Part shown: in pieces, positions 48,405 to 59,774 of the stretch
How positions within the stretch are numbered: the stretch's first letter is position 1
How the letters are laid out: each line of letters starts with the position of its first letter
DNA from: Oceanicoccus sp. KOV_DT_Chl
GTDB lineage: Bacteria > Pseudomonadota > Gammaproteobacteria > Pseudomonadales > Dasaniaceae
Assembly (NCBI RefSeq): GCF_900120175.1
Contig: NZ_FQLF01000002.1
Span: 2,108,001-2,172,000, forward strand
Length of the DNA stretch: 64,000 nucleotides
Direction: 5' to 3'
Notes under the pieces: model-generated
Told to the model about the DNA's origin: nothing
Databases searched by the model: none
Seen by the model: only the letters and a program-made list of their open reading frames with translations
Translations under genes and position numbers: made by a program

Positions 48405-48995
48405 ATGATCGAGCAACTTAAAAATATACTCCTGACACAGTTACCAATACTGATCCTGACAATTACAGTAGGGGTGTTATCAGCACTTGGCGACGGCGTT
48501 ACTGATCAGCTGAGTTTTGATCGAGATCGAATAAATAGTGGCCAGTGGTATCGCTTAATCACTTGTCACCTGGTTCACTTGGGGCCTACTCATGCGGCAT
48601 TAAACATGGTGGCTGCTATTGTTGGCTGGATAATATTTCGCAGAGTTTTTGATCAATTCCAATGGCTAATCTGTATTCTTGTTAGTGCATTATCTATATC
48701 GACTATGCTCTGGCTGAGTGGAGTTGAGTGGTATGTTGGATTTTCAGCCATTATTCACAGCCTGATGTTGTTATCAATTGGTTTGGATAGATCCATAAAC
48801 AAAATCACAAGATTTATCTTAATAGCAGGGCTAGTCAGCAAGGTTTTGTATGAGCAATTCTGTGGCGCAATCTTTTCAGGTACTACGGTAATTAATGGAG
48901 ATGTGTCCGTTGAATCCCATCTTTTTGGGTTGATTTCCAGTCTTATTCTGCTTTTATTTTTCAAATTTAAAGATAGGATTTTTCATCAGGTTTAA
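48405..48995 (+). CDS. rrtA: Rhombosortase (rhomboid-family protease for GlyGly-CTERM proteins)
   Basis: Inner-membrane serine protease expected to cut and release proteins with GlyGly-CTERM tails. About 196 residues, six hydrophobic helices. Rhomboid features: GQWYRLITCHLVHLGPTHAALN (loop and His-rich TM2), the nucleophile Ser in VGFSAIIHSL (GxS followed by H) and the base His in VESHLFGLISS. In the usual rhombosortase the motif is GLSGxLHG; here the second Gly is Ala. ATG 48405 is chosen because 48369 lies in a terminator hairpin. Follows directly after its likely substrate. Confidence 0.78.
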   Translation: MIEQLKNILLTQLPILILTITVGVLSALGDGVTDQLSFDRDRINSGQWYRLITCHLVHLGPTHAALNMVAAIVGWIIFRRVFDQFQWLICILVSALSISTMLWLSGVEWYVGFSAIIHSLMLLSIGLDRSINKITRFILIAGLVSKVLYEQFCGAIFSGTTVINGDVSVESHLFGLISSLILLLFFKFKDRIFHQV

Positions 48996-49310
48996 CTATG
49001 GCTGCATAAAAATCGATAACAATGATTAGAAAGGCTACTTTCCAATTAAAGGTGCCGGAGGGTTCGTTAAAGGGGGTAGCCCCCTTTAACGATAGATAGA
49101 TTTAAACAAGGCGACTACATCCTTCTTGTCCCATACAAAGTCTGTAGTGGGTCAACTACCGAAGCAGAAGTATTTGTAACATACAGTCGGCTTCATTCCC
49201 ATCTTCGGGCTTTTCTACATCAACGCTTCGTATAGCTGGCCAAATCCCTTATAAATCAATGAATGACGATAACGGTTTATGCGTTTACCAACACAGAAAA
49301 ATTGGCAGCG
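48996..49310. other. Intergenic region after the rhombosortase gene
   Basis: 315 bases without a gene. It contains GTGCCGGAGGG (49052-49062), the exact complement of CCCTCCGGCAC at 46250-46260, and the hairpin at 49065-49091. These motifs bracket the cadherin/rhombosortase pair. Confidence 0.5.
49065..49091. repeat. Perfect 12-bp inverted repeat
   Basis: CGTTAAAGGGGG and CCCCCTTTAACG around TAG. Stable hairpin without a T run; it may end the rhombosortase transcript or be a REP-type sequence. Confidence 0.7.
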
Positions 49311-49952
49311 TTAAATCCGATAAGTTGTTTTGGTCATCACTTTAGACATTGCCGTCATCAATTTTTTTGTTTTAGTTGAAAACGGATGGCCGCCTGCAGC
49401 CAGTGCGCGATCACCGTGCTGTTGTTCATCTGCCAGCATGGTTTCAAGAATGGCGCGACTTTTTTCATCCTCTGCAGGCAATTGCGTTAAATGATCAGTA
49501 ATGTGTTTGCACACTTGATCTTCGGTGGCGGCAACAAATCCCAAACTCCACTTATCACCGGCAATGCCGGCTGCTGCACCGAGGGTAAAAGAGGCAGCAT
49601 AAAATAACGGATTAAAAATACTGGTGTGACTACCCAGTTGGTTTAAGCGCTGTTCGCACCACACCAAATGATCGATTTCCTCTTGCGCAGCCTGTTCCAT
49701 TTCTGCGCGCACTGTTGGCAATTTGGCGGTTAAGGCCTGTCCTTGATATAGCGCCTGCGCACAAACCTCACCGGTGTGATTGATACGCATTAAACCTGCC
49801 ACATGTTTTTGCTGGGTGCTATCCAGCTCGCTGTGGGGTTTGGATTCGGCTGGACTGGCCTGACTTGCGGCGGCAGCGTTTGGCACCAAAGTACGCAGCG
49901 CTTGATCCGCGTTGATGATCAATTTGTCGATTAGGGACAAGTGACGCTGCAT
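49311..49952 (-). CDS. coq7: Demethoxyubiquinone hydroxylase Coq7
   Basis: Di-iron monooxygenase of ubiquinone synthesis (C6 hydroxylation of 2-polyprenyl-3-methyl-6-methoxybenzoquinone). 213 residues. Ligand motifs: [17 protein letters not shown] (first Glu), [14 protein letters not shown] (ExxH), then [10 protein letters not shown] and LADEQQHG (second ExxH set). A hydrophobic segment ([19 protein letters not shown]) attaches it to the membrane. Found in gammaproteobacteria that use Coq7 in place of UbiF. Confidence 0.95.
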   Translation of the reverse strand: MQRHLSLIDKLIINADQALRTLVPNAAAASQASPAESKPHSELDSTQQKHVAGLMRINHTGEVCAQALYQGQALTAKLPTVRAEMEQAAQEEIDHLVWCEQRLNQLGSHTSIFNPLFYAASFTLGAAAGIAGDKWSLGFVAATEDQVCKHITDHLTQLPAEDEKSRAILETMLADEQQHGDRALAAGGHPFSTKTKKLMTAMSKVMTKTTYRI

Positions 49953-49981
49953 AGGGTTTTTCCTAGGTTGAAATTTTGTGC

Positions 49982-51271
49982 TTAACTTTGCTCGCGAGCA
50001 ATCGCGCGGTAAGCAATATCATTTCTATAATAGACCTTATTCCAGTCTATGGCTTTGACTTGTTGGTAAGCTAATTGTTGCGCGGCGGTAACGGTGTCGC
50101 CCAGAGCTGTTGCACATAATACTCGGCCACCACTGGTGACGACCTGTTCGTTATTCAGTGCTGTGCCGGCGTGAAAAACTTTTGCATCGGCGATTTTCGC
50201 AGCAGCATCCAGCCCGCTAATAACATCACCTTTGTTATAGCTTTCCGGGTAACCGCCAGCGGCTAACACAACACCTACAGCGCAGCGGCTATCCCATTCG
50301 GCAGAGACTTTATCCAGTTCTCCATCGATGGCGGCTTCGCACATGGCAACCAGATCGCCTTTTAAGCGCATCATAATCGGCTGTGTTTCCGGGTCGCCAA
50401 AACGGCAATTGTATTCGATGACTTGTGGATCGCCATTAGCATTAATCATTAAACCGGCGTAAAGAAAGCCAGTGTAATCATTGCCTTCTGCTGCCATACC
50501 TTTAACAGTAGGCTCGATAACTTCTTTCATAATACGCTGATAGACTTCGTCGGTGACTACCGGTGCTGGTGAGTAGGCTCCCATACCGCCGGTGTTAGGA
50601 CCGCTGTCGCCATCACCAACCCGTTTGTGATCTTGACTGGTAGCCATCGGTAAAATATTTTTACCGTCGACCATCACAATAAAGCTGGCTTCTTCACCTT
50701 CCAGAAAGCCTTCAATGACTACGCGGTGGCCGGCTTCGCCGAAGGCATTGCCCGCTAACATATCGCGGATTGCATCTTCAGCTTCCTGTTCCGTCATGGC
50801 AACAATTACACCTTTGCCCGCCGCCAAACCATCGGCTTTAATGACGATGGGTGCGCCCTGTTGTTGCAAGTAGCTCAGTGCAGGCTCGACTTCTGTAAAC
50901 GTTGCATAACTGGCAGTGGGGATATTGTGTCGCGCTAAAAAATCTTTGGTAAAGGATTTCGAGCCTTCTAATTGCGCCGCGCCTTTGCTGGGGCCAAAAC
51001 AGCGTAAGCCTTGGGCGCTGAAGAAATCAACAACGCCTTCGACCAAGGGTGCTTCGGGGCCAATAATCGTTAGGCCAATATTGTTGGCTTTAGCAAATTC
51101 AACCTGAGTGGTGAAATCCATCACATCAATATTGATGTTGGTGCAGTTTGCTTCTGTGGCGGTGCCGGCATTACCGGGTGCTACAAAAACGGTTTCTACA
51201 TTATTGGATTGAGCGGCTTTCCATGCCAATGCGTGTTCACGGCCACCGGAGCCAATGATAAGTACGTTCAT
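49982..51271 (-). CDS. purD: Phosphoribosylamine--glycine ligase (GARS)
   Basis: Second step of purine synthesis: phosphoribosylamine, glycine and ATP to GAR. 429 residues, typical. Start [22 protein letters not shown]-grasp segments [16 protein letters not shown] and [17 protein letters not shown]; signature [14 protein letters not shown]; metal-binding [13 protein letters not shown]. Downstream of purH on the same strand (97-base gap), the usual pair. Confidence 0.97.
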   Translation of the reverse strand: MNVLIIGSGGREHALAWKAAQSNNVETVFVAPGNAGTATEANCTNINIDVMDFTTQVEFAKANNIGLTIIGPEAPLVEGVVDFFSAQGLRCFGPSKGAAQLEGSKSFTKDFLARHNIPTASYATFTEVEPALSYLQQQGAPIVIKADGLAAGKGVIVAMTEQEAEDAIRDMLAGNAFGEAGHRVVIEGFLEGEEASFIVMVDGKNILPMATSQDHKRVGDGDSGPNTGGMGAYSPAPVVTDEVYQRIMKEVIEPTVKGMAAEGNDYTGFLYAGLMINANGDPQVIEYNCRFGDPETQPIMMRLKGDLVAMCEAAIDGELDKVSAEWDSRCAVGVVLAAGGYPESYNKGDVISGLDAAAKIADAKVFHAGTALNNEQVVTSGGRVLCATALGDTVTAAQQLAYQQVKAIDWNKVYYRNDIAYRAIAREQS

Positions 51272-51368
51272 AGATTTTTTAGTCCAAAAGCATTGTGTCA
51301 GCTTTTAAAAAATAGTGCCGGTTACTTTGCGCTGACTCGTTAATAACCGGCAAACTTTAGCTGGCGTG

Positions 51369-52946
51369 TTAGTGTCTAAAGTGACGCATGCTGGTAAATA
51401 CCATGGCCATATTTGCTTCATCCGCAGCGGCGATAACTTCATCGTCGCGAATCGATCCGCCGGGCTGTATCACACAGCTAATACCTGCTTGGGCTGCATT
51501 ATCGATACCGTCACGAAATGGGAAGAAAGCGTCTGATGCCATTACCGAACCTTTCACCTCCAGACCTGCATGCTCTGCTTTAATGCCAGCAATACGTGCT
51601 GAATTAATGCGGCTCATTTGGCCAGCGCCAACACCCACGGTGCGACCAGCGCTACCGTAAACAATGGCATTGGACTTGACGAATTTGGCGACTTTCCAGG
51701 TAAATAATAAATCGCGAATCTCATCGGCAGTTGGCTGGCGTTTAGTAACGATTTTCAAATCGCTGGCGGTGATAATGCCCAGGTCGCGGTCTTGTACTAG
51801 CAGGCCGCCGTTAACGCGTTTCAAATCGTAATCTGCTTGTGGTGCTGACCATTGACCGCACTCTAGCAAACGAACATTTTTCTTTTCGGCGACCGCGGCT
51901 TTTGCTTCGGCGCTAATAGATGGTGCAATAATAACTTCGACAAATTGACGATCACAAATCATTTTAGCGGTGTTGGCATCCAGTTCGCGGTTGAAAGCGA
52001 TAATACCGCCGAATGCAGACTCGGTATCAGTTTGGAAAGCCAGGTCGTAGGCCGTTTGAATATTATCGGCAATCGCAACGCCGCAAGGGTTGGCGTGTTT
52101 GACGATGACACACGCTGGCTCATCAAATTGTTTAACGCACTCCAGCGCGGCATCGGTGTCGGCAATATTGTTGTAGCTTAATTCTTTACCCTGCAATTGT
52201 TTGGCAGTGGCAATGCAACCAGCAGTTGGATTTTTTTCTACATAAAACGCTGAATTCTGGTGAGAGTTTTCACCGTAGCGCATGTCCTGGGCTTTAGTGA
52301 ATTGGGCATTAAAAGTACGGGCAAAATTGTCATTGCCGCCAGGTACTTTTTTACCGAAGTAATTAGCGATAGCGCCGTCGTAAGCCGCAGTGTGTTCATA
52401 AGCTTTGATCGCTAAATCAAAGCGCGTGGCTTGCGAAGTGGAACCGTTGTTGGCTTTCATCTCTTCTAGAATGGTTTCGTAATCGCTGGCGTTAACGACG
52501 ATATTAACGAAGGCATTATTTTTAGCGGCGGCGCGGACCATAGTCGGTCCACCAATGTCGATATTTTCAATCGCGTCAGCCAGTGAGCAATCGGGGTTGG
52601 CAACGGTTTTTTCAAAGGGGTATAAATTGACGACTACCATATCGATGGCGTTGATGCCGTGTTCTGCCATCACCGCATCGTCTTGTCCGCGACGGGCTAA
52701 AATACCGCCGTGTACTTTGGGGTGCAGGGTTTTAACTCTGCCGTCCATCATTTCTGGAAAGCCGGTGTAGTCGGATACTTCGATCGCGTTGATATCGTTG
52801 TCGCACAGAAGTTTATAAGTGCCACCGGTAGAAAGAATTTCTACGCCTTGTGCTACCAGGGCTTGGGCGAATTCAACAATGCCGGATTTATCGGAGACGC
52901 TGATCAGTGCGCGTTTGATGGGCAGAAAATTTTGGTCGTTGCTCAT
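51369..52946 (-). CDS. purH: Bifunctional AICAR transformylase / IMP cyclohydrolase
   Basis: Last two steps of IMP synthesis. 525 residues. IMP cyclohydrolase part (1-200): [48 protein letters not shown] transformylase part (200-525): [23 protein letters not shown], the Lys in [10 protein letters not shown], and C-terminal [14 protein letters not shown] with MRHFRH. Lies between fis and purD on the minus strand, as in pseudomonads. Confidence 0.97.
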   Translation of the reverse strand: MSNDQNFLPIKRALISVSDKSGIVEFAQALVAQGVEILSTGGTYKLLCDNDINAIEVSDYTGFPEMMDGRVKTLHPKVHGGILARRGQDDAVMAEHGINAIDMVVVNLYPFEKTVANPDCSLADAIENIDIGGPTMVRAAAKNNAFVNIVVNASDYETILEEMKANNGSTSQATRFDLAIKAYEHTAAYDGAIANYFGKKVPGGNDNFARTFNAQFTKAQDMRYGENSHQNSAFYVEKNPTAGCIATAKQLQGKELSYNNIADTDAALECVKQFDEPACVIVKHANPCGVAIADNIQTAYDLAFQTDTESAFGGIIAFNRELDANTAKMICDRQFVEVIIAPSISAEAKAAVAEKKNVRLLECGQWSAPQADYDLKRVNGGLLVQDRDLGIITASDLKIVTKRQPTADEIRDLLFTWKVAKFVKSNAIVYGSAGRTVGVGAGQMSRINSARIAGIKAEHAGLEVKGSVMASDAFFPFRDGIDNAAQAGISCVIQPGGSIRDDEVIAAADEANMAMVFTSMRHFRH

Positions 52947-53011
52947 AGCGGTCAGTTCAAACTTTTATCAATGAAAGAAAAGGGTGAGATTTTTGTGCTG
53001 TCTTAAAATGG

Positions 53012-53036
53012 AAAAAGGGGTGACACATCACCCCCT
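53012..53036 (-). terminator. Terminator after fis
   Basis: Minus strand: GGGGTGA / TCACCCC stem, TGTG loop, then TTTTT. Separates dusB-fis from purH. Confidence 0.82.
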
Positions 53037-53056
53037 TCGTCTTTTCGTCAGTTAAC

Positions 53057-53407
53057 TTATAGCAGGCCGTACTGCTTCAATTTTTTACGTAAAGTACCGC
53101 GGTTCAGACCAAGCAGGACAGAGGCTTTGGTCTGGTTGCTACGAGTGTACTTCATCACTTCTTCTAGCAACGGCGCTTCTACTTCTGATAACACCATTTC
53201 ATACACGTCAGTAACATCCTGACCTTCCAGGTGTGAGAAATAGTTTTTCAGGGCGATTGATACGCTGTCACGTAAGGTTTGCGCTTGCGCGACTGGGGCG
53301 TTAGTCAAATGCTGCTTGGTTTGATCTTGATTGTTCAGTTCAAGTTCTGACACTGATTCAGCGACTGGGGTTGGCGCGCTGCCAGGGAGAGTGTCATTGT
53401 TTTTCAT
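53057..53407 (-). CDS. fis: DNA-binding protein Fis
   Basis: Nucleoid-associated homodimer that bends DNA and activates rRNA/tRNA promoters. 116 residues: a variable N-terminal part (1-45), then the conserved Fis core [25 protein letters not shown] and the helix-turn-helix [23 protein letters not shown]. Its start overlaps the dusB stop by four bases, so the two are coupled, the classic dusB-fis operon. Confidence 0.97.
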   Translation of the reverse strand: MKNNDTLPGSAPTPVAESVSELELNNQDQTKQHLTNAPVAQAQTLRDSVSIALKNYFSHLEGQDVTDVYEMVLSEVEAPLLEEVMKYTRSNQTKASVLLGLNRGTLRKKLKQYGLL

Positions 53408-54468
53408 GCTGCGATTACCTCTTGGTTGCTTGCGGTATCGGCTTTGGATTGCCGCGTACCTTGTTCATATTGAAAGGGTTGATGATTAAAGAGTTCTGCA
53501 CTCTGTTGTTCAAAATACCAATCGATTGCCAAGCATTGTTCAATGGCATCTTCGATTTGATTGAATTTTTTGCGAAATGCCTGATTGTCAGTCACTCCGT
53601 CTGTTAAATACCAGCCCACGTGTTTGCGGGCGATTTTGACTCCCATAAATTCACCATAAAAGGTGTGGAGTGCGTCCAGATGTTGCAATAGGACGCGCTT
53701 AATTTCTTCTTTACCAGGTGATGCTAGCAGTTCACCGCTTGCTAAAAAGTGATCTATTTCCCGGCATAACCAGGGCCTGCCTTGGGCGGCGCGACCGATC
53801 ATCACGGCATCGGCGTTGGTGTAATCCATGACTTGTTTGGCTTTCTGTGGTGAATCTATATCACCGTTAGCAAACACCGGAATAGCAATGGCTGCTTTGA
53901 TGGCAGCGATGGTGTCGTACTCAGCCTGACCATTAAAACGACAGGCTTTGGTTCTGCCATGTACTGCCAATGCGGCAATACCACAATCCTCAGCGATACG
54001 GGCAATATCCAGGCCATTGCGTTGCTCAGTGGACCAGCCGGTGCGAATCTTCAGCGTAACCGGTACATCAACCGCAGCCACTACCGCATGTAAAATTTCA
54101 GCGACCAGTTTCTGGTCTTTCATCAGTGCAGAGCCTGCGGCTTTCTTGCAAACTTTCTTTGCTGGGCAGCCCATATTGATATCAATAATCTGGGCACCAC
54201 GTTCGACATTCAGGCGCGCTGCTGCCGCCATCATGACCGCGTCCCCGCCTGCTATTTGTACTGACCGTGGTTCCAGTTCATCACAGTGCGTTAGCCGCTG
54301 TTGTGACTTCCGTGTATGCCATAAACGACTGTCACTGGTAACCATTTCAGACACCACCAAGCCGGCTCCAAACCGTCGGCACAACTGCCGAAACGGAAGG
54401 TCGGTAACGCCGGCCATAGGTGCGAGTACGACTCGACTGGCCAATGAATAGGGACCAATTTGAAACAC
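53404..54468 (-). CDS. dusB: tRNA-dihydrouridine synthase B
   Basis: FMN enzyme reducing uridine to dihydrouridine in tRNA (position 17 in E. coli). 354 residues. TIM barrel with [44 protein letters not shown] (catalytic Cys), the phosphate-binding HGRTKA and [16 protein letters not shown]. The C-terminal helical RNA-binding domain has ARKHVGWYL and a tail about 30 residues longer than in E. coli (321). Confidence 0.96.
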   Translation of the reverse strand: MFQIGPYSLASRVVLAPMAGVTDLPFRQLCRRFGAGLVVSEMVTSDSRLWHTRKSQQRLTHCDELEPRSVQIAGGDAVMMAAAARLNVERGAQIIDINMGCPAKKVCKKAAGSALMKDQKLVAEILHAVVAAVDVPVTLKIRTGWSTEQRNGLDIARIAEDCGIAALAVHGRTKACRFNGQAEYDTIAAIKAAIAIPVFANGDIDSPQKAKQVMDYTNADAVMIGRAAQGRPWLCREIDHFLASGELLASPGKEEIKRVLLQHLDALHTFYGEFMGVKIARKHVGWYLTDGVTDNQAFRKKFNQIEDAIEQCLAIDWYFEQQSAELFNHQPFQYEQGTRQSKADTASNQEVIAA

Positions 54469-54733
54469 TGCACATCCTGAATAGTGGAGCTAGTGGTAAT
54501 GTTTATGGGTATTTTTCGGTTGCTAACTACTGCGCGAGTGATAAAACGAACCGTGGCATCCTCACATTTTTGACCGCATCCTGGCTGCCAAAAAAGAGGC
54601 GCTATCATACTGATAAGTGCCATCAGGATAAAGCCTTATCGGACAACTTTTATACAATTTTTTGGTTGACTTTTGTTCAGGTGCGGAGTTTTGGGCAGGC
54701 TATCCCCCTGACTATTGCTAGTGAGTGAAACAC

Positions 54734-54750
54734 AGGCAGTTGGACTGCCC
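54734..54750 (-). terminator. Possible terminator after the DUF3426 gene
   Basis: Minus strand: GGCAGT / ACTGCC stem with a CCA loop, then TGTGTTTC. The T run is poor. Confidence 0.4.
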
Positions 54751-54753
54751 GAG

Positions 54754-56307
54754 CTAGCTGCCTTGGTGGGGGTGGAAGCGCAATTGATAGTTAACCGCCT
54801 GTTCGCCGGGGTCAACGATCTCTAGTGAAATATGTACCGGCTGTTTCATCGGCATTAGCTCGTCACCGCTTAGCTCACCGGCCAGATATTCTGACGGTGA
54901 GAATTGGCGGCCGGCGACAATATCGCCATCAAGGTCGGTGAATTGCAGTTCCATGATGGGAAAGCGTTGCTTGAAATCGGCGCGGTTAATGATAATGGCG
55001 TCGACCACCAGTGCCTGTTGAGCGTTGGGGTGGCTGCGTACCATCAGGTTTGAGGAAAGGATGCTGTTGATGTCATCCAGGCTTGGGATTTTGCAGCCGA
55101 TAGTATCGCAGGCGGTAGTTAACAGTGGGCGATAATCAGGGTCGCGGGCTAGTCGGTCAAAATTAAATATCAGATACTGGGCGGCAAACATCAGCAGAGC
55201 GATGACAATACTGCTCACCCAGGCTCTTTTGACCCAGCGGGAGTGATCGGTAGGCATTGCCATGATGACAGGTTCGGATTCGATCGCATGCAGCAGGCTA
55301 TTGTGGTTGCCATGATGTTGACCGATACGCTCGCCAGCCATTAGCGACTCATTGCCAAGGACAAATTCTTCTTCGACGAGACTGGCGGGTTCTTCGAGAC
55401 TTTGCTCAGAGTCTTCGTGCTCTAGCTCATAACCTTCATCGCTGCGATCATTGAGAATATCCTGTAGCTCGTTATCCATGGCCGGCTGGTCGTCTTCCAG
55501 GGCATCAAATAAATCACTAAAGGCATCATCGGCTAATTCTTCTGGCTGTTCATCAGCGGCGGGCTCCTCATATTTGGGTTCGTCCTCTTCCAGTAATTTT
55601 CTGGCCCAGGCATCTTCCTGAATGGATTCTTCATCACCGCCGAGATCGTCAAGCTCTTTAAATAAGGAGCTGGACTCCGGTTTTCCCTCGTTAAGCTGGA
55701 GAAACGAGTCGCTGAAACCAAACTCTTCTTCGCTATTAATATTGGGCTCTATTTCCAGATCGAGATCGGTATTGATGATACTGTCGCTGATTAAGTAATC
55801 GTCTTCATCATCACCTTGCGATTCTGCCAGCGCCAAAGCTTCGTCAGGTTTACTTTCTACGTCTACTTCTGGTTCGGGAGCGAAGGTCGGGCTGTCCTCG
55901 TTGTTCGTATCCTCGAGTTCATTCGTGTCGTCAGGTGGCAGGTCTTCCCCGGTGCTAACATCCTGCACAGGCTCATCGCTGCTGGAATCAGCAAGCAGGT
56001 CAAAGTCATCATCGGCGAACATGTCATCGTCGAAAATGTTATCCATCCCATCCTGTTCAGGGTCATCATTAAACAGATCTTCATAATCGGGACTGCTGGC
56101 GGCTGCAGGCGCGTTGCTTGGTTCTTCTTCAAACAGCGAGGTTTCTGCTGGTGCAGCGGGCTGTGGATTGTTGAGCCAGTGTTCGGGAGCCTTAAAGATA
56201 TGCAGGCAGGAGCCGCAGCGGACTGCGCCATTGGCAATACCAAGTTGAGCCTCGGTGACTCGAAACGAGGTGTGACAGCTGGGGCATTGGGTGACCTGAC
56301 TGGTCAT
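54754..56307 (-). CDS. Zinc-ribbon / DUF3426 membrane protein
   Basis: 517 residues. N-terminal MJ0042-type zinc finger with CPSCHTSFRV and VRCGSCLHIF (CxxC pairs at about 8-11 and 31-34); a very acidic, low-complexity middle (40-320); one TM helix (WVSSIVIALLMFAAQYLIF, about 365-385); a C-terminal DUF3426 domain (390-517; VVDAIIINRADFKQRFPIMELQF). Topology suggests cytoplasmic finger and periplasmic C-terminal domain. Directly downstream of prmA. Function unknown. Confidence 0.87.
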   Translation of the reverse strand: MTSQVTQCPSCHTSFRVTEAQLGIANGAVRCGSCLHIFKAPEHWLNNPQPAAPAETSLFEEEPSNAPAAASSPDYEDLFNDDPEQDGMDNIFDDDMFADDDFDLLADSSSDEPVQDVSTGEDLPPDDTNELEDTNNEDSPTFAPEPEVDVESKPDEALALAESQGDDEDDYLISDSIINTDLDLEIEPNINSEEEFGFSDSFLQLNEGKPESSSLFKELDDLGGDEESIQEDAWARKLLEEDEPKYEEPAADEQPEELADDAFSDLFDALEDDQPAMDNELQDILNDRSDEGYELEHEDSEQSLEEPASLVEEEFVLGNESLMAGERIGQHHGNHNSLLHAIESEPVIMAMPTDHSRWVKRAWVSSIVIALLMFAAQYLIFNFDRLARDPDYRPLLTTACDTIGCKIPSLDDINSILSSNLMVRSHPNAQQALVVDAIIINRADFKQRFPIMELQFTDLDGDIVAGRQFSPSEYLAGELSGDELMPMKQPVHISLEIVDPGEQAVNYQLRFHPHQGS

Positions 56308-56430
56308 AGCGGTGGTTCCTGATGGTGCAGTTAATAAAGATTAAGTGTATCGCTTTTTTCAGAAAAAACGAGGGCTTAAAGCGGCTTTGTTATTTACTTT
56401 GTGAAGTCAGGCTGGGGATTGATGTGAGGT

Positions 56431-57327
56431 TTAGCGTTTGCTGCCAGAGAGCCTGGCCCAATCTTGCTCAAGCACGACTGCATCCATTTCAAACCATTGC
56501 AGATAGTGCTGCCGTAACTCTTCTGCCTGACTGGAGATAATTCCGGATAATGCCAGTAGTCCATGCTCGGTGGTTAGTTTGCTGATAGTGGGTGCCAACT
56601 CAGCTAGCGGGCCGGCGAGGATGTTGGCAACAGTGATGTCCGCCTGAATATCCGCGGGGGCATCTTCGGGGAGGTAGGTGTGAATATGCTCGCTGGCGAT
56701 GTTATTGCGGCGCGCATTATCCAAAGTGGCAATCAGCGCCTGCGGGTCGTTGTCGACAGCAATGACTTGCGTCGCGCCTAGGAGTAAGGCAGCGATGCCG
56801 AGAATACCGGAGCCGCAACCATAATCCAGAACGGTTTTGCCTTTCACATCGATGCTATCCAGCCATTCCAGACACAGTGCAGTGGTGGGGTGGGTGCCGG
56901 TGCCAAAGGCTAAGCCGGGGTCCAGCATCAGGTTTACGTCGTTGGGCTCGGGCGGCTGTTTCCAGCTGGGGCAAATCCACAGTCGTCGGCCAAAGCGCAT
57001 AGGGTGGAAATTATCCATCCACTCACGCTCCCAATCCTTATCTTCCAGAATCTCCCATCGATAGCTTGGCAGGTGTTGATTGGGGTAAACGCAAGAGTAA
57101 CTAGCGGTGGCGATGACGGTGGCCTGATCGGTATCTGTGTCGGCAGTGAATAAGCCGGTGATGCGGGTATTGTTCCAGAGCGGTGTTTCGCCCACCGCAG
57201 GCTCCAGAATCGGTTGGTCGGCGTTATCTTCCATGGTGACCGAGACTGCGCCAGCCGCTAGCAATGCATCTTCGACCGCTCCGGTTTGTTCGCGGGTGGT
57301 TTGCACCCGCAGTTGTAGCCAGCTCAT
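56431..57327 (-). CDS. prmA: Ribosomal protein L11 methyltransferase
   Basis: SAM-dependent trimethylation of ribosomal protein L11. 298 residues. N-terminal substrate domain (1-95), linker with REWMDNFHPMRFG, LDPGLAFGTGTHPTT, motif I VLDYGCGSGILGIAAL, AVDNDPQAL and post-motif TVANILAGPL. Follows accC on the minus strand, as in pseudomonads. Confidence 0.96.
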   Translation of the reverse strand: MSWLQLRVQTTREQTGAVEDALLAAGAVSVTMEDNADQPILEPAVGETPLWNNTRITGLFTADTDTDQATVIATASYSCVYPNQHLPSYRWEILEDKDWEREWMDNFHPMRFGRRLWICPSWKQPPEPNDVNLMLDPGLAFGTGTHPTTALCLEWLDSIDVKGKTVLDYGCGSGILGIAALLLGATQVIAVDNDPQALIATLDNARRNNIASEHIHTYLPEDAPADIQADITVANILAGPLAELAPTISKLTTEHGLLALSGIISSQAEELRQHYLQWFEMDAVVLEQDWARLSGSKR

Positions 57328-57372
57328 TGTTATTGCATCAGTCTGAATGCTGCCGGTAAAGTGGAGAGGACT

Positions 57373-58715
57373 CTACATTCCAAGCTTTTTCTCCAGATAA
57401 TGAATGTTGACACCACCTTTGCGGAAGGCGGTATCCCGGACCAAATCCTGCTGTAAAGGAATGTTAGTGCGGATACCTTCGATGACCGTTTCATCCAGTG
57501 CAACGCGCATGCGATCCAGAGCCGTAGTGCGGTCTTCTGCCCAGGTAATGATTTTTCCAATCATTGAATCGTAATTAGGTGGCACGGTGTAGCCGCTGTA
57601 CAGATGAGAATCGACTCGCACACCTAAGCCGCCAGGGGCGTGGAACATTTTTATCTGTCCAGGGCAGGGCATAAAGGTTTTAGGGTCTTCTGCGTTGATT
57701 CGGCATTCAAAGGCGTGGCCGTTGAGCTTGATGTCTTCCTGTTTGTAAGACAGTTTTTGGCCGGCGCATACGCGAATCTGCTCTTTGATCAAATCCACGT
57801 TGGTCACCATTTCGGTGACAGGGTGTTCAACCTGAATACGGGTATTCATTTCAATAAAGTAAAAACCACCGTCTTCGTAGAGAAACTCAAACGTACCCGC
57901 ACCGCGATAACCAATTTCGATACAGGCTTTAACACAGGATTGATAAACTTCCTGCCGCACATCTTCCGGAATACCGGGAGCGGGTGCTTCTTCTAATACT
58001 TTTTGGTGCCGACGCTGCAAGGAGCAGTCGCGATCATACAAGTGGATGGCGTTACCCTGGCCGTCAGACATGACTTGAATTTCGACATGACGCGGATTTT
58101 CTAAAAACTTTTCCATATAAACCGTACCGTCGCCGAAAGCGGCGGCAGCTTCTGCGCGGGTCACATGGATGGAATTTAGCAATGCGGCTTCACTCTGCAC
58201 TACCCGCATGCCGCGACCACCGCCACCGGCGGCAGCCTTGATAATTACCGGATAGCCAATTTCACGGGCGATAGCCAAACAGCGCTCTTTGTTATCAACC
58301 GGGAGTGGGCCGTTAGAGCCTGGCACAGTAGGTACACCCGCTTTACGCATGGCTTCAATGGCAGACACTTTGTCGCCCATCAAGCGGATTACATCCGGGG
58401 AAGGCCGATAAAGGTGAAGCCGCTCTTTTGTACTTGTTCAGCAAAATCTGCACTTTCAGCTAAAAAACCGTAGCCGGGGTGGATGGCCACCGAGTCGGTT
58501 ACTTCAGCTGCGCTGATAATGGCTGGTATATTGAGGTAGCTGAGGGGTGACGGAGCGGGACCGATACAAACTGACTCGTCAGCGAGTCGCACGTGCATTA
58601 GGTCTTTATCTGCTTGTGAGTGCACCGCTACAGTTTTAATGCCCATCTCTTTGCAGGCGCGCAAAATACGGAGTGCGATTTCGCCGCGGTTGGCGATAAG
58701 AATTTTTTCCAACAT
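57373..58715 (-). pseudogene. accC: Biotin carboxylase subunit of acetyl-CoA carboxylase, one frameshift
   Basis: ATP-dependent carboxylation of biotin on AccB, first step of fatty-acid synthesis and normally essential. Start [18 protein letters not shown]; the frame breaks after SGFTFIG where the plus strand reads AAGGCCGAT (58401-58409); adding one G restores [16 protein letters not shown] and a 447-residue enzyme (E. coli 449). Downstream motifs are intact: [40 protein letters not shown]. Since no second accC is visible and the enzyme is essential, I read this as a base missed in sequencing. Operon with accB. Confidence 0.93.
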
Positions 58716-58829
58716 GAAACTATTTCCAGTTTGTCGCTTGCGGCCACATTAAAGAGAGCGTGGCAGCTGCATAACCCAATAAGTCAGGACCTTATTAAAT
58801 CTATTAATAACGGTCGCCAGTAATTGCTT

Positions 58830-59291
58830 TTAAACTATGGTGACCAAAGGTTGATCAAACTCTACGGGTTGGCCGTCTTCAACCAGTACGGCCTCGATAA
58901 CGCCGGCTTTATCCGCTTCAATTTGGTTCATCATTTTCATCGCTTCGATAATGCAGATAACATCGCCGACTTTAACGTGCTGGCCAATCTCAACAAATTT
59001 TGGCGAGCCGGGTGAGGCAGCAGCATAAAAAGTACCGACCATGGGTGATTTAACCAGGTGGCCATTGCTAGCGGGTGCTGCTGCAGCTTCAGTGGCGGGT
59101 GCTGCTGCAGCCGGTGCGGCAGCGGGAGCTGGTGCCGCCATCGGCATGGGCATTGGCTGAGGGTAATAAGGCATAGAGGCATTGCCGTTCCGGCTGATGC
59201 GTACGGACTCTTCACCTTCTTTTATTTCAATCTCGTCGATGTTGGATTCTTCGAGCAGTTCAATCAGTTTTTTAACTTTACGTATATCCAT
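58830..59291 (-). CDS. accB: Biotin carboxyl carrier protein
   Basis: Carries biotin between biotin carboxylase and carboxyltransferase. 153 residues: N-terminal helix [21 protein letters not shown], an Ala/Pro-rich flexible linker (45-75), then the biotinyl domain with [19 protein letters not shown], the thumb, and the biotinylated Lys in [14 protein letters not shown] (about 119). Directly upstream of accC; aroQ lies 42 bases upstream. Confidence 0.97.
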   Translation of the reverse strand: MDIRKVKKLIELLEESNIDEIEIKEGEESVRISRNGNASMPYYPQPMPMPMAAPAPAAAPAAAAPATEAAAAPASNGHLVKSPMVGTFYAAASPGSPKFVEIGQHVKVGDVICIIEAMKMMNQIEADKAGVIEAVLVEDGQPVEFDQPLVTIV

Positions 59292-59333
59292 GACAGTTCT
59301 CTTGCTGTGGTGTCTTTAATTAGAATGAATGAG

Positions 59334-59774
59334 TTAGGGGTCGGTTTTGCTAATCGCTGCCTGTAGCGCTAATAAATAGCCCTGGCTGCCCAGTCCGCTA
59401 ATCACACCGACGGCAATGTCAGAGAGATAGGAGGTCTGGCGAAATGCTTCACGTTTGTAGACGTTGGAAATGTGAACTTCAATAAAGGGTATGTTGACGC
59501 CTAATAACGCATCGCGCAGCGCAATGCTGGTGTGAGTGAATGCGCCGGGATTGAAGATAATGAAATTAATACCTTCATTGCGGGCGGCGTGGATGCGCTC
59601 AATAAGTTCGTACTCCGCATTACTTTGCATGGTTAGCAAGTGGTGGCCAGCAGCGATAGCGGCGTCGGTTAAGTCCCGGTTGATGTCATCCAGCGTATCT
59701 GAACCGTATACTTCAGGCTCACGACTACCGAGCAGGTTGAGATTGGGGCCGTGGAGTACCAGAAAAGATGCCAT
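59334..59774 (-). CDS. aroQ: 3-dehydroquinate dehydratase type II
   Basis: Third step of the shikimate pathway; dodecameric. 146 residues. [20 protein letters not shown] (catalytic Tyr in the lid), [46 protein letters not shown]. Start ATG 59774 has AGGAT 6 bases upstream and fits the family; an in-frame codon at 59843 would add 23 unrelated residues. First gene of the aroQ-accB-accC group. Confidence 0.96.
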   Translation of the reverse strand: MASFLVLHGPNLNLLGSREPEVYGSDTLDDINRDLTDAAIAAGHHLLTMQSNAEYELIERIHAARNEGINFIIFNPGAFTHTSIALRDALLGVNIPFIEVHISNVYKREAFRQTSYLSDIAVGVISGLGSQGYLLALQAAISKTDP